Part shown: piece by piece, positions 1 to 10,016 of the stretch
How the letters are laid out: each line of letters starts with the position of its first letter
Numbering within the stretch: position 1 is the stretch's first letter
From: Cochliopodium minus
Taxonomy: Eukaryota; Discosea; Himatismenida; Cochliopodiidae
NCBI GenBank assembly: GCA_024220525.1
Contig: JAMYWO010000158.1
Location: 55,124 to 88,725 of the forward strand
DNA: 33,602 bases
Direction of reading: 5' to 3'
Position numbers and translations under genes: made by a program
The notes under the pieces: model-generated
Databases searched by the model: none
What the model was told of the DNA's origin: nothing
The model's input: only the letters and a program-made list of their open reading frames with translations

Positions 1-61
1 TATTTATTTAAAACATATTTTTTAAAAAAAAAATAATAGAATAGTGTGACACAACAATTGT

Positions 62-1230
62 TTATGATGGAACCATTTCGAAACAGGTGAGAGCATCTTG
101 GTGATTTTCACCTGAATGAACTATCTCTGTACCAGCCAAAATTCCTTTTAACAAAAAAGAAAAAAAATTTAAATGAAAATAAAAAATAAGTTAAATTAAC
201 AAAATAATAAAAAATAAAAAATAAAAAATAAATAAAATAAATAAAAAATAAAAAATAATAAAAAATAAAAAATAAAAAAAATAAAAAATAAATAAAAAAT
301 AAAATAAATAAAAAAAATAAAAAATAAAAAATAAATAAAATATTAATTAAAAAAAGAGGACAATAAATAATAGGTAAAGAAATAAAATAAGTTTTTTACT
401 CAAAAATTCTTCCATTCCGCCATAATTTTGATTTTTGATAGCACCTCTCTCCAAATAATCTTTTGCGACATCGAATTTTTCGACTTTGGCAGCGAGGGTT
501 GCGATGGCGATGTAGAGGGCAGGTTTGTTCAACTTTTCGGAGCATTCTATCAAAAGTTTCATTGCATCTTCATATTTTCCAACATTTGACAAAACCTAAT
601 ATTAGTAAATGATAAAAAATTTAACAATAAAAATTAAAAAATGAAAAATAATATTAAAATTAGAAAAAAAATAAAAAATAATAAAAAGAAAATAATGTTA
701 AAAAAAGAAAATAATTATGAAATAAAAAATTTAAAAAATGAAAAAATTAAATTAAATTTTAAATTAAAAATAGAAATATAAATAAAATAAAAAATTAATA
801 TTTTAAAGAAAAATATAAAAAATATAAAATAAAATTAACAAAAATAACAAAAAAAAAAAAAATTCAATTGAAATAGAAAATTAATTAAATTAAAAAAATA
901 AAAAAAGAAAAATAAATAAATTGACAAAAAAAAAGAAAATACAAATAAAAAAAGTTTTGGGAAATGAAACAAATATTTTAAAGAAAATAAATGATTGAAA
1001 ATTTTACGTTTGCAAGATTGGCTTGAGTGAAAGGTTGATCAGGATTAGCTTCGAGAGACTTTTTGAAGTACTTCTCACTTTTCTTCATCTCCCCCTTTTG
1101 CATTTGGATGAGTCCCAACTCATAAAGAGCAGCGGAGTAGTAAGGCTCCTCTGGTTTGAGTCTTTCGATGTTTTCATAATGTTTTTTTGAGTTTTCTACG
1201 TCCCCACTTTGTTTATACATGTCTCCCAAT
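62..1230 (-). CDS. TPR-repeat protein, 3' part only
   Basis: Three exons read right to left: 1230-1008, 595-400 and 144-62, ending in TAA. Junctions are GT..AG and keep frame (…LANVLSNVGKYEDAM… and …GGMEEFLRILAGTE…). The first two exons carry tetratricopeptide-type helical pairs (LGDMYKQSGDVENSKKHYE; ALYELGLIQMQKGEMKKSEK; ANLANVLSNVGKYEDAMKLL), so it is probably a protein-interaction scaffold. The exon at 1230 starts in phase 2 after an AG, so at least one earlier exon is missing. Bases 1231-1358 are A/T-only and run into the N at 1359, so the 5' end was lost at the assembly break. I cannot assign it to a named TPR family. It differs from the TPR gene at 19706-20708. Confidence 0.75.
146..399. 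repeat. A/T low-complexity intron with AAAAAAT-type runs
   Basis: The intron between the last two exons of the TPR gene. Much of 181-350 is short (A)nT units such as aaaaat and aaaaaat. No coding or RNA signal is seen. Confidence 0.7.
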
Positions 1231-1358
1231 CTTATTTTTAAAAATGAAAAAAAAAAAAAAATAAATAAAATAAAATAAATAAAAAAATTAAAAAAATATA
1301 ATTTTAAAAACAAAATATTAAATAGAAAATAAAAATAAAATAAAATGAATTAAAATTA

Positions 1359-1359
1359 N
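1359..1359. other. single N: assembly break (blocks 1/2)
   Basis: One ambiguous base. To its left lies the intron of a 5'-truncated TPR gene. To its right a minus-strand F-box exon is cut in the middle of a codon run (…FFILKEN). Both genes lack the part that should lie across the N, so this is an assembly join and not a polymorphic base. Confidence 0.8.
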
Positions 1360-1523
1360 TTTTCTTTCAAGATAAAGAAGAATGATTTGCATACCCTTGA
1401 TATTTCAAATAAATCTTCAAATTTGAGAAAGGAGAAGATAATGATCCAACATTGTTTTTTAAAATTATCTATCTCTTCCATTCCATCCTTTTTGATTGAC
1501 TTTAATTTCTTTTTAAAATTCAT
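1360..1523 (-). CDS. F-box protein, 5' end of first exon (cut by the N)
   Basis: The ATG is at 1523, and the frame is open to the N at 1359 (54 codons). The sequence is nearly identical to the first exon of the next gene (2744-2590). The shared core includes KKDGMEEIDNFKKQCWIIIF and the F-box segment FEDLFEISRVCKSFFFIL. Differences are scattered substitutions such as SFLKFED against SFLQFED, so this is a recent tandem paralogue and not the same DNA read twice. An in-frame ATG upstream in the other copy (2777) is out of frame here because of one extra A, which supports the MNF start in both. The missing 3' part may be the fragment at 29748-29963. Confidence 0.8.
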
Positions 1524-1606
1524 TTTTTGAGATTCTCAACAGAAGTTTTTACTCAATTTTTTTATAATTTTTGTATATTTTTTCGTGATTTTATTCAATA
1601 TTTTAT

Positions 1607-2744
1607 TTATTTAATTTCTTTCAAACTTTTTGAATCAACAAATCTGAATTTTATTTTCTCAAGAAAATCTTTTTCCATTCTAATTGGAGGTAAAATGTGA
1701 GCTTTTATTTCAGGAGTAGAACATCCAAAAAAGCCATACAACTTCTTGTCTTCATAAAGAGGAACGTCTTCAAATGAAATTTGGTATTCTATCTCTTCGC
1801 TGTTTGGTAAAAAAAACTGACTTTTGCACTTCCTTTAAATAAAAAAAAAATAAAAAAAGAAAATAATTAAAAGGAAAATAAAAATTAATAAAAAATATAA
1901 AGTTATAGTGTTAAAAAAGAAAAAAAGAAAAGAAAGAACTTTTTGAATAACTTCCATTGTGAACAAAGACAAGTAACTTGCATCCACTTTTCAAAGTCTT
2001 CAAATTTATATATTTTACTCCTCTCCCATTGTTACACAAGTAAACAATTTCATCCGCGAAATAATATCCGTGCCTAAATGTATCTGTGCCAAACCCATAT
2101 CTCGAGTCTAGTATTGCTTTGTCCGAAGAAACTCCTATTGGGAAATATGGTGAACCTTTTTTTTCATTTGTTTGATAAAAAAGATGGAAGGGGTACAAAT
2201 AGTTTTCTCTCAGATGATGTTTGGTGATACAACAATTCCAAACCCCAACTTTTTTTAAAAACAAATAATGAATTATTTTCTGACTTGTTTTTCAACTTTT
2301 TTAATTTTTTTAATTTTGAATTTTCTATTTATTATTATATTATATTTTATATTTATATTTTTATTATTTTATAAAGATTTTAAATATTTAGATACCTTCT
2401 TTCTCATTTGAAGTCAGTATCTTTTCATCATTTGGATCAAGATCGAAACAGGGCAACAATCTTTCTTTATTCCATCCTATCATCAATCCATCCAAACAAA
2501 ATCTTTTCCATGAAGTAAATTGATCTGTTAATTTGTTTACACAGAAATTATTTTGGGTGAATAAATTCCAAAATCTTTCATTTTCTTTCAAGATAAAGAA
2601 GAATGATTTGCATACCCTTGATATTTCAAATAAATCTTCAAATTGAAGAAAGGAGAAGATAATGATCCAACATTGTTTTTTAAAATTATCTATCTCTTCC
2701 ATTCCATCCTTTTTGATTGGCATTAATTTCTTTTGAAAATTCAT
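1607..2744 (-). pseudogene. F-box/SPRY-like gene with a frameshifted last exon
   Basis: Exons: 2744-2396, 2248-1940 and one beginning at 1832. The N-terminal F-box (about residues 20-60, WIIIFSFLQFEDLFEISRVC) would bind Skp1 in an SCF ubiquitin ligase. The rest resembles a divergent SPRY/B30.2 fold (IGVSSDKAILDSRYGFGTDT; LLVFVHNGS; FEDVPLYEDKKLYGFFG). In phase, exon 3 reads RSAKVSFFYQTAKR and stops at 1789, giving 233 aa. The same exon in the paralogue at 29748-29963 has seven extra bases between short CCAA repeats, and these keep the frame open for about 60 more residues, to the TAA at 1607-1609 here. This copy has therefore lost 7 bases by slippage and is truncated, unless this is an assembly error or a different splice is used. 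The coding sequence after the break still looks intact, so the loss is recent. Confidence 0.7.
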
Positions 2745-2922
2745 TTTGGAGATTCTCAACAGAAGTTTTTTTCTCAATTTTTTTTTTTTACATTTTTTTT
2801 ATTTCAATTAGTTTTCAAATAATCATTCAATTAATAAAAAAAATAGTTTTAAAACAATCAACATAAACCTTAAATTTCTTTTTTGGAATGTGATTTTGTT
2901 TATATATTTTAATATAATAATT

Positions 2923-4560
2923 TTAATTTAATTTTAAATATAAACCTTTGTATTGTTGAAAAAAATATTGATAAAGAAATAAAGAATGATTCAAATCTTT
3001 GATCTGAGTGACACAACCATCATAAACTAAAGCAACACGAAAATAATCCAAGACAGCTTCGAAAAAAAGAAGTAAAACATCTATCACTGAGGTATCCTCC
3101 ACTTTTCCAAGATTTTTCTTAACGAAAGAAATGCACCATAGTGAAATACCGAGGAGGCTTTTGTTGGGAATTATTTTCATTGTGGAAAATTGTCTGAAAA
3201 GCATGTTGTAGGTGAAGACAAATGGTTGAGGGAAACAGTTTAACTCAAATAATTTTTTCCACATCAATCTTGATCAAAAAAATTTTCAATATGAAATATT
3301 TAAACAAAAAAAAAATTTAAAAAACTAACAAGGTTAAAAAAAAAATACTAAATAAATAAATTTAAAAATAAAATAAAAGTTTCAAATAAAGTCACACTGC
3401 ATTATTTAGAAAAACTGAAATTCAAAATAAAAAATAAATAATAAAAAAAATAAATATAATAAATAAAAAAAAATCATTTTAAAAAATAAAAATAAAAAAT
3501 AAATGATGAATTTGAACCTTTTGATCTCAAATTGTTGTTCAAAAGGAACAAATTTAAGTTTTATTTCTTCTTTGGATTTGAAAACTCCTTTTTTCGGAAG
3601 AAGATTCTGAGATCGTTTTTGGGGTTTTATTTTTGGGTTTGGAGGTTTTTTGTTTGGCTTGTACAAATCAGAAGCAATGCTACAAATCAGTTTTTTAACA
3701 CCTGGAGGTAATTTCACTCCAGATCTATCCAAGACCCAAACCTATTTATATATAAAATTAAAATAAAAAATAAAAAAATATAAAATGAAAAAATAATAAA
3801 TAAAAAATAAAATAAAAAAAAAATAAAAAACAATAATAATAAAAAAATATAAAATATGAATAAAAAAATATTCACAAAAAATTTTAAATTTTTTCACCAC
3901 TTTTATTGCTATTTTATTTTTAATTTCCAATTTTTGATAGTAAATTTTGTATTCTTCAAAATGCTTAGTAAGATTTCTCTCAAAAGGAGATTTGATAGAA
4001 GAAAAGCCATAAGAAAGCCTCAAAAGCATGACAATCCCAAAAATGTACTGTTTGCCCATGTCTTTAAAAATCTCCGCTTTGTTTTTCATTTCGATTATTT
4101 TATCTTCGTTTTCGTGTTTTCTTCTTATTTCGTTGATAACTTTTTTCTTGTTTTCCATCTCCTTTTCCGTTTCAATCATTTTGCTTTTTCCATTTTTGAT
4201 CCTTACATTCACATTTATTATCTTTTCTTTAATGTATTCACAAATCAAATCATATTTCCTTCCATTGGATCTATATTCAAAAAAGAATATGATTATATTA
4301 ATTTCTATTTATTCAAAAAAAAAGAAAAAAAAAAAAAATTTAATGGATCATAAAGTTTATATTGACTTTCATAAAGAATGATCATACCCCACTTTATCAT
4401 TTTTGTTGTAATTCTTGTCATATAAATTCTCCCAATATTTCGCTTTGTGATAAAGATTCTTTCTAAAAATTCTATTGCAAGAAGATAAAGAAACAAATCC
4501 CTTTATATCAAGATGATCCACGATTATATCCAAAATTCCATTATTATTAAAAATCTCCAT
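2923..4560 (-). CDS. F-box-like coiled-coil protein (371 aa)
   Basis: Four exons: 4560-4388, 4270-3898, 3741-3518 and 3268-2923. All junctions keep phase and the total is 372 codons including the stop. Residues 1-45 look like a divergent F-box (ILDIIVDHLDIKGFVSLSSC, then W-E-N-L). Residues 60-180 are a Lys/Glu-rich predicted coiled coil (ETEKEMENKKKVINEIRRKH). The C-terminal half has a basic Pro/Lys segment (PNKKPPNPKIKPQKRSQ) and a hydrophobic helical region that I do not recognise. The donor of exon 2 is uncertain by one codon, because GTGGTG offers two in-frame sites. It lies directly upstream of the F-box tandem pair on the same strand, so it may belong to the same expanded family. A role as a substrate adaptor is inference. 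Confidence 0.72.
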
Positions 4561-4750
4561 TCATCCAAACTCTATTTTTTTTATTATTATTCTCAAAGAT
4601 CTAAAAAAAAAAGATATTTCCGGAAAGAAAAAACAAAAGAAGGATATTTTGTATCAATTTATTTTATGTATAGAAAGAAAAGAAAAACAATAAATTCAAT
4701 TTTTTTTTAAATAATGATTCAATCAAAAAAAAGAGAGAATTTTTTTTTTT

Positions 4751-6179
4751 TTAGCCTCTGGCAGTCTCAGAACCACCAACGAGTTCAGAAAGTTCCTTGT
4801 TAATAGCAGCCTGTCTTCTGGAATTGTACTCAATGGTCAAAGCGTTGACAATATCTTTAGCATTGTTGGAAGCAGTCTCCATAGAAGTCATTCTAGCACC
4901 AATTTCAGAACAAGCATTCTCGACACAAGCATGGAAAACACTGGTAGCAACGAAAAACTCGGAAAGATGTTGTCTGGTCTCAGATGAAGGCTCTTCAAAC
5001 TCATAATCATCAAGATCTCTCTCCAAGATCTCCTTTTTGGAAGGGATGTAGTCGATGGTAGGTCTGCTGGTCAAGACGTTGACAAAGTAATTGTAGAAGA
5101 TGAAGATCTTCTTTCTCTCTGTTTGCAAGAGTCTGTCTGCAATCAAGGATGCTTCGAAAAAGCTGAGTGGATCTTTGGTGAGATCTCTGGTGAGGAACCA
5201 CATGTCGTATTGTCTTTCTCCGAATACGTTGAATCCCTTTGCTCCCAAGGATACGATCTTGGTATTTTTGGTCAATTTGGTCTTGATAGGTCTGATCAAT
5301 ACGGTATTCAATGAACCACAGAGACCTATTCAAAAATAAAAAAGTAAGATTTTGTAATAAAAGAAATATATCAAAAGAAAGAATATTTGTATTATACTAA
5401 CTTAATATAATTATAAGAGCATATATGGATAATAAACTGAATATAAATTAATAAAAGTTCAAATACTTGTTTTTTTATTGGTATAATATCATGACAGTTT
5501 AAAAAATCAACTATATATTTTCACTTTTAAAAAATTTTTGATAGTTTTACCTTTATCAGAGGTACATACAACCCAAAGAGAATCATTTCCTTCTTCAGGC
5601 AAAATGGAGTTTTCCAATCTTGGTTGTTTACCCTTTTCAGGAATTTCATATGGTTTATCTGATTTAAAGATGACACTTTGAGCAATTCCTTGATAAAATG
5701 GTCTTGCACTTTCAGTGTAATTTTGGTTTTGTTTCAATTTTGCAGCTGCAACTTGTTTCATTGATGTTGTGATTTTGGAGATTTGACGAATGGATGAAAT
5801 TCTTCCTTTCACTAAATAGAAAATCAAAAATATTTGTTAAAAGCAAATTTATATATTTATTTGTCAAAAATTCTAAATCAATCTTGGTTTATGTGTTTTT
5901 AAAAAATAAATTTTTTTTAATTTATATGAATATCTTACATTCTTTCAAAGTAGCCATTGATCTTGTATCAAATTTTCTAAATATAAAAATATTTGCATTA
6001 ATATATGTGTGATAAATTTTTATATTTTTATTTTTTGAAGGTAATATAAATATTATTTATTCAAAAAATATATTAAAAAAAATTTTATTTTACTGTGTAT
6101 CCCATTTCATAAAAGCAAAGGATTTCTTGCTAATTTTCAAATTTTTGAAACCTTTATTGAGATTAAAGTTCTTAATCAT
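4751..6179 (-). CDS. ATP5F1C: Mitochondrial F1 ATP synthase gamma subunit
   Basis: Four exons: 6179-6094, 5976-5939, 5811-5551 and 5325-4751, together exactly 320 codons (319 aa). The first exon encodes a basic, Asp/Glu-poor leader (MIKNFNLNKGFKNLKISKKS) typical of a mitochondrial presequence. The mature part begins near RSMATLKELKGRISSIRQIS, the conserved N-terminal helix, followed by KITTSMKQVAAAKL and the hallmark CTSDKGLCGSLNTVL, which spans the exon 3/4 junction. The C-terminal helix has the family signature MTSMETASNNAKD. Gamma is the rotating central stalk that couples proton flow to the catalytic sites. The gene is divergent from the MAPKKK gene across about 400 bases. No defect is seen. 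Confidence 0.95.
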
Positions 6180-6582
6180 TTTTCCTTTACAATTTTTTTT
6201 TATATATATATTTTTTAACAATCAAAAATATTTTTTTTTTGATATTCAAATAATCAAACTAAAAAGAAACTTTATTTGAATGAATATGGAATGTAAAATG
6301 TATCTTTTTGATTTTTTGAAAGTGAATTTTTTTTATTTTGTTTGAGTGGAAGTGAATCTTAATAAAAATATATTAAAAAAAAAATTTCTCTTATTTTTGG
6401 TCAAATTCTCTTCATAAAAACAACCTATCAATCAAACAAAACAAATCTTATTTATTTGGGTTGCATTTTGGAAAAATAGAAATAAGGAAATTAAGATATT
6501 TATTTAAAAAATATATAACACTATACACAAATCATAAATTTTGGAATTTTGGTCAATTCATATAGAAAGGAAATTGATATCA
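6180..6582. promoter_or_regulatory. Divergent intergenic region, ATP synthase gamma / MAPKKK
   Basis: About 400 bases between two divergent start codons, almost all A+T, with poly-T and poly-A tracts. It should contain both promoters. No specific element can be named with confidence. Confidence 0.4.
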
Positions 6583-9500
6583 ATGGATTTATTGTCAAAG
6601 AAGTTTGATATGAAAGATGTTCCACAAATAACACCCACAAATTTCATAAATACAATATCAAGTGAACCCCAAAGAGTTAAAATTTTTCAAAAAAAAAAAT
6701 ATAAAATTTTAGAATAACATATATAAAATGAAATCTTTATCCAATATAACAAATATTACTTTATTTTGAATCTAAATTTTCAAAAATATAAAAAATATAG
6801 GTATTTATTAAAATCATATTGGAACATAAAAACAGTGAATATATATTGGAATTATCAACACCAAGAAATGTTAGATTGGAACAATTGACGAAATTCATAG
6901 GAAGTCAATACAAAAATGAAATAGATATCACTTCATTTGAAGATAATGAAGGAGATAGGATAAGTATAAGACATGAAAGAGATTTGGAAGAAGCATTTTT
7001 GGGATATGACAAATCACTGAGATTAAATGGCTATTACGAGCCACCATCATTGAAATTATACGTGAAATATAGAAAAGAGGAAGGAAATAATGAAGAGGAG
7101 GAGAATAGGAGATCCTTATTGACGAGAAGTGGATCATTTGATTATTTGAATGTAACTCCCGAAAAGATAGGACCACCAGAAACGCTATCATCGATGATGG
7201 ATTCAAATTCAGATTTCTTCCATCCTTATAATATCACCCCACCAACCTCGCCAAGATCAGATAATAATAGGAAAAGATCCCAAACAGCACCAATGTACGA
7301 TAGCATCTCCAAAACACATTCAGTCACCCCTCCTTTATCTCCCAAGAAGAATTTGCATCAAAATCCCAGTCTGATGATCAATAGTGAGCCTTTAATGTCA
7401 CCCAATTCATTGATGAGAAGCTATAATGTCACACCACCTCGATCGCCGAGAAATTCCTCCTCCGATTCAGAGGAGAATCTCAATTTCTATTCATCTTCTT
7501 ACGATTCATCGCTCCAATCCACCTCCAACATCTCCCAGAACGAGATCAGATCGCCTCTGGACGAGATCTTCAGCTCTTCAATCCTCACCGTTGAGGTGAA
7601 CTCTTATTCATCTCCTCCGCTCGTCAAACCTCCGCTCATAGAAGACAGTAAAGACCTCCCTTACATCCAAGATGTTGCCAACAACATTAACATTAAAAAC
7701 TCTCCCATTCCTTTTGAAAAGCATCCTTTGAAGTTGCCTAGGCCTAAAATTGCAGATTCCAAAGATAACAAGTTTAATTATCAAAAGGGAGGAATTTTAG
7801 GGATAGGAGGTTTTGGTAAAGTCTACATGGCTTTGAGAGACAATGGTGAGTTGATTGCTATCAAAGAGTTGGAGCTTTCTATTGACGAGAACGATCAGAA
7901 AACACTTCAACTCGTTAAGAATGTGGAACAGGAGATTGCTCTAATGAAGACATTGAACCATGTTCACATTGTTAGATATTTGGGAACAAAGAGGGAAGCA
8001 AACGTGATAAACATTTTCTTGGAGTATGTCCCTGGTGGATCCATCCACGAACTTCTCAAAAAGTTTGGCCCCTTCGCTGAAAGTGTGACGAGGAAATACG
8101 CAAGACAAATCCTTCTTGGTTTGGAGTATCTCCACGAAAACCATGTCATACACAGAGATATCAAAGGAGCCAACATTCTGGTGGATACGAAGGGAAATGT
8201 AAAGTTGGCGGACTTTGGTTGCAGTAAACTTTTCAGTGATCTCAAAAACCAAACTAGCGGGTTCATTTCTGTTCTTGGAACTCCTAATTGGATGCCTCCC
8301 GAAATCATCAAACAATCGGGTGCAGGTCGATCGGCTGACGTTTGGAGTTTTGGTTGTACAATCATCGAGATGGTCACGGGTAAGCCTCCTTGGTCCGAAT
8401 GGAAGGAAGTCACTGCTTTGCTGTTTCATTTGGCTTCAAGTGAGGAGATCCCTGCCATCCCTGAAACTTTGCCAGAAGATGGAGTTGATTTCTTGAAGCT
8501 TTGTTTCACGAGAGATCCTAACTTGCGTCCTACTGCCACCCAACTCCTCACTCATTCTTTTGTAGGTGAATCCAATACCCCTGTGAATGAGAACGCGCTT
8601 CCCACGGAGATTTCGAATGGAATCAACGACAGGATAAAAGAAGATATGAATGATCATCTTCAGAGCATTGCTTCCATCTCCATGACTTTGCCTCTTGTCT
8701 TTTCTTTGCTTTCAAATGAGATTCTTCTTTACACTTTTCAATTCCTAGATTTCAACGATCTCGTCGTCGCTTCTTTGGTCTGCAAACATTGGAAGAAGCT
8801 GGTTGACACACCTTCTCTTTGGGAAGTTCGTGCAAAAAGAAGTTATTCTCGCCTTCAGTCCAACAAGAACTTCTCATGGAAACAGATCGTGTTTCAATCT
8901 CGCAAGAATCCTTCCATCCAAAGTTGGAGGGGTGTTGATTTCCACACCAAACGTTTCAAAGGCCATTCCAAGCCTGTTTATTGCGTACAAATGCTCGGGA
9001 ACAAGATCTGCGCTGGTTCCGAAGACAAGAAGATCAAGCTGTGGGATTTGAAGTCGTCTCGTCCCGAACACACTTTCAAAGGTCATCAAAAGGGGGTCAC
9101 TTGTTTACAATTTGACGAAACGAAGATTGTCAGTGGATCCAATGATAACAACATCAAATTTTGGGATCTCGCTTCGAAGAAATGTACATCTACTTTGCAG
9201 GGTCACACTTTTGGTGTATCTTCTTTGAAATTTCACAGAAATACTCTCGTGAGCTGTTCTGTCGACAAATCCCTTCGCATCTGGGACATTTCCAACTCGA
9301 TGGAGGTTTCTCTCATCACGGGACACACCAAAGGCGTTTTCACCATGCAAGTCGATTTCGAGAAGAACCTTTGCGTGACGGGAAGCAGCGACGAAACCAT
9401 TAAAACGTGGGATTTGAGGCTCAAAAAGTCTACTTCCACCCTCAAGGGACACTCCAATGAGGTTACTTCTGTTTCTTTGTTTGGTGACTTTGTCGCTTCT

Positions 9501-9827
9501 TCTTCTATCGACAAGACTGTTCGTTTGTGGGATCTCCGCAAGCCTTCTTCTTCTCTCAGCGTTTTGACTGGCCACACTGATGCTGTTTGGTCCGTTTCTA
9601 TTGATTCTAATGTCATTGTGAGTGGTTCTAAGGACAAGCAGGTTCGTCTTTGGAACTTTTATTCTGAGGAGCTTCTCCGTTGTTTTCAGGTTCACAATGA
9701 CACTGTTTTCGGCGTCAAGTTGTATGATGATCGCATCGTTTCTTGTTCCAAAGATAAATCTGTTGTTTGTTTGAGCTACAAAAAGTACAACCATTTCAAG
9801 AAAAAGAAATCTAACATAAAATTCTGA
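6583..9827 (+). CDS. PB1-MAPKKK-F-box-WD40 protein kinase (MEKK-alpha-like)
   Basis: Two exons: 6583-6675 and 6801-9827, giving 1039 aa. I placed the start at the ATG at 6583. The splice is in phase 0 and completes a PB1 domain (about 32-120, starting RVFIKIILEH). Residues 120-340 are Ser/Pro-rich with three TPPxSP sites near 175, 206 and 240, which look like MAPK/CDK targets. The STE11/MEKK-type kinase domain covers about 358-615: glycine loop GIGGFGKV (about 366-373), Lys386, HRD 482-484, DFG 502-504 and activation loop GTPNWMPPE, all intact. An F-box follows (about 661-710, LLSNEILLYTFQFLDFNDL), then WD40 repeats from about 750 to the end (GHxxxV…WD pattern). Kinase plus F-box plus WD40 matches Dictyostelium MEKK-alpha (mkkA) as I recall it. 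The protein could couple MAPK signalling to SCF-dependent ubiquitination. Confidence 0.93.
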
Positions 9828-10016
9828 AGGAAAAAAAAAGGGAAGTTTTGTGTGTAAATTAAAAAATAAAATGTATTCAAAAAAGTTTATTTTTAGTAAA
9901 TCAAAAGAAAGTAAGAATATTGTGACAAAGAGTATTTTAATTTTTATGTGAGAAAGTTGAATTCAACCATGAAAAAAACTTCTTGAAAAGACAACATTAA
10001 TTTAAAAAAAATCACC

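Noticed and set aside
181-350. A/T repeats as telomere, centromere or CRISPR array
   Set aside because: The units are irregular, lie inside introns with proper splice ends, and have no spacer structure.
2745-2777. Upstream in-frame start for the F-box gene at 2777
   Set aside because: The near-identical paralogue at 1523 has one extra base there, so only the ATG at 2744/1523 is conserved in frame.
3856-4381. Long plus-strand open frames opposite the F-box-like gene
   Set aside because: They are rich in Phe and Ile, antisense to a spliced gene whose four exons keep phase, and lack any motif.
9105-9794. 229-residue minus-strand open frame
   Set aside because: It is antisense to the WD40 repeats. 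Its apparent repeats mirror those of the sense gene.
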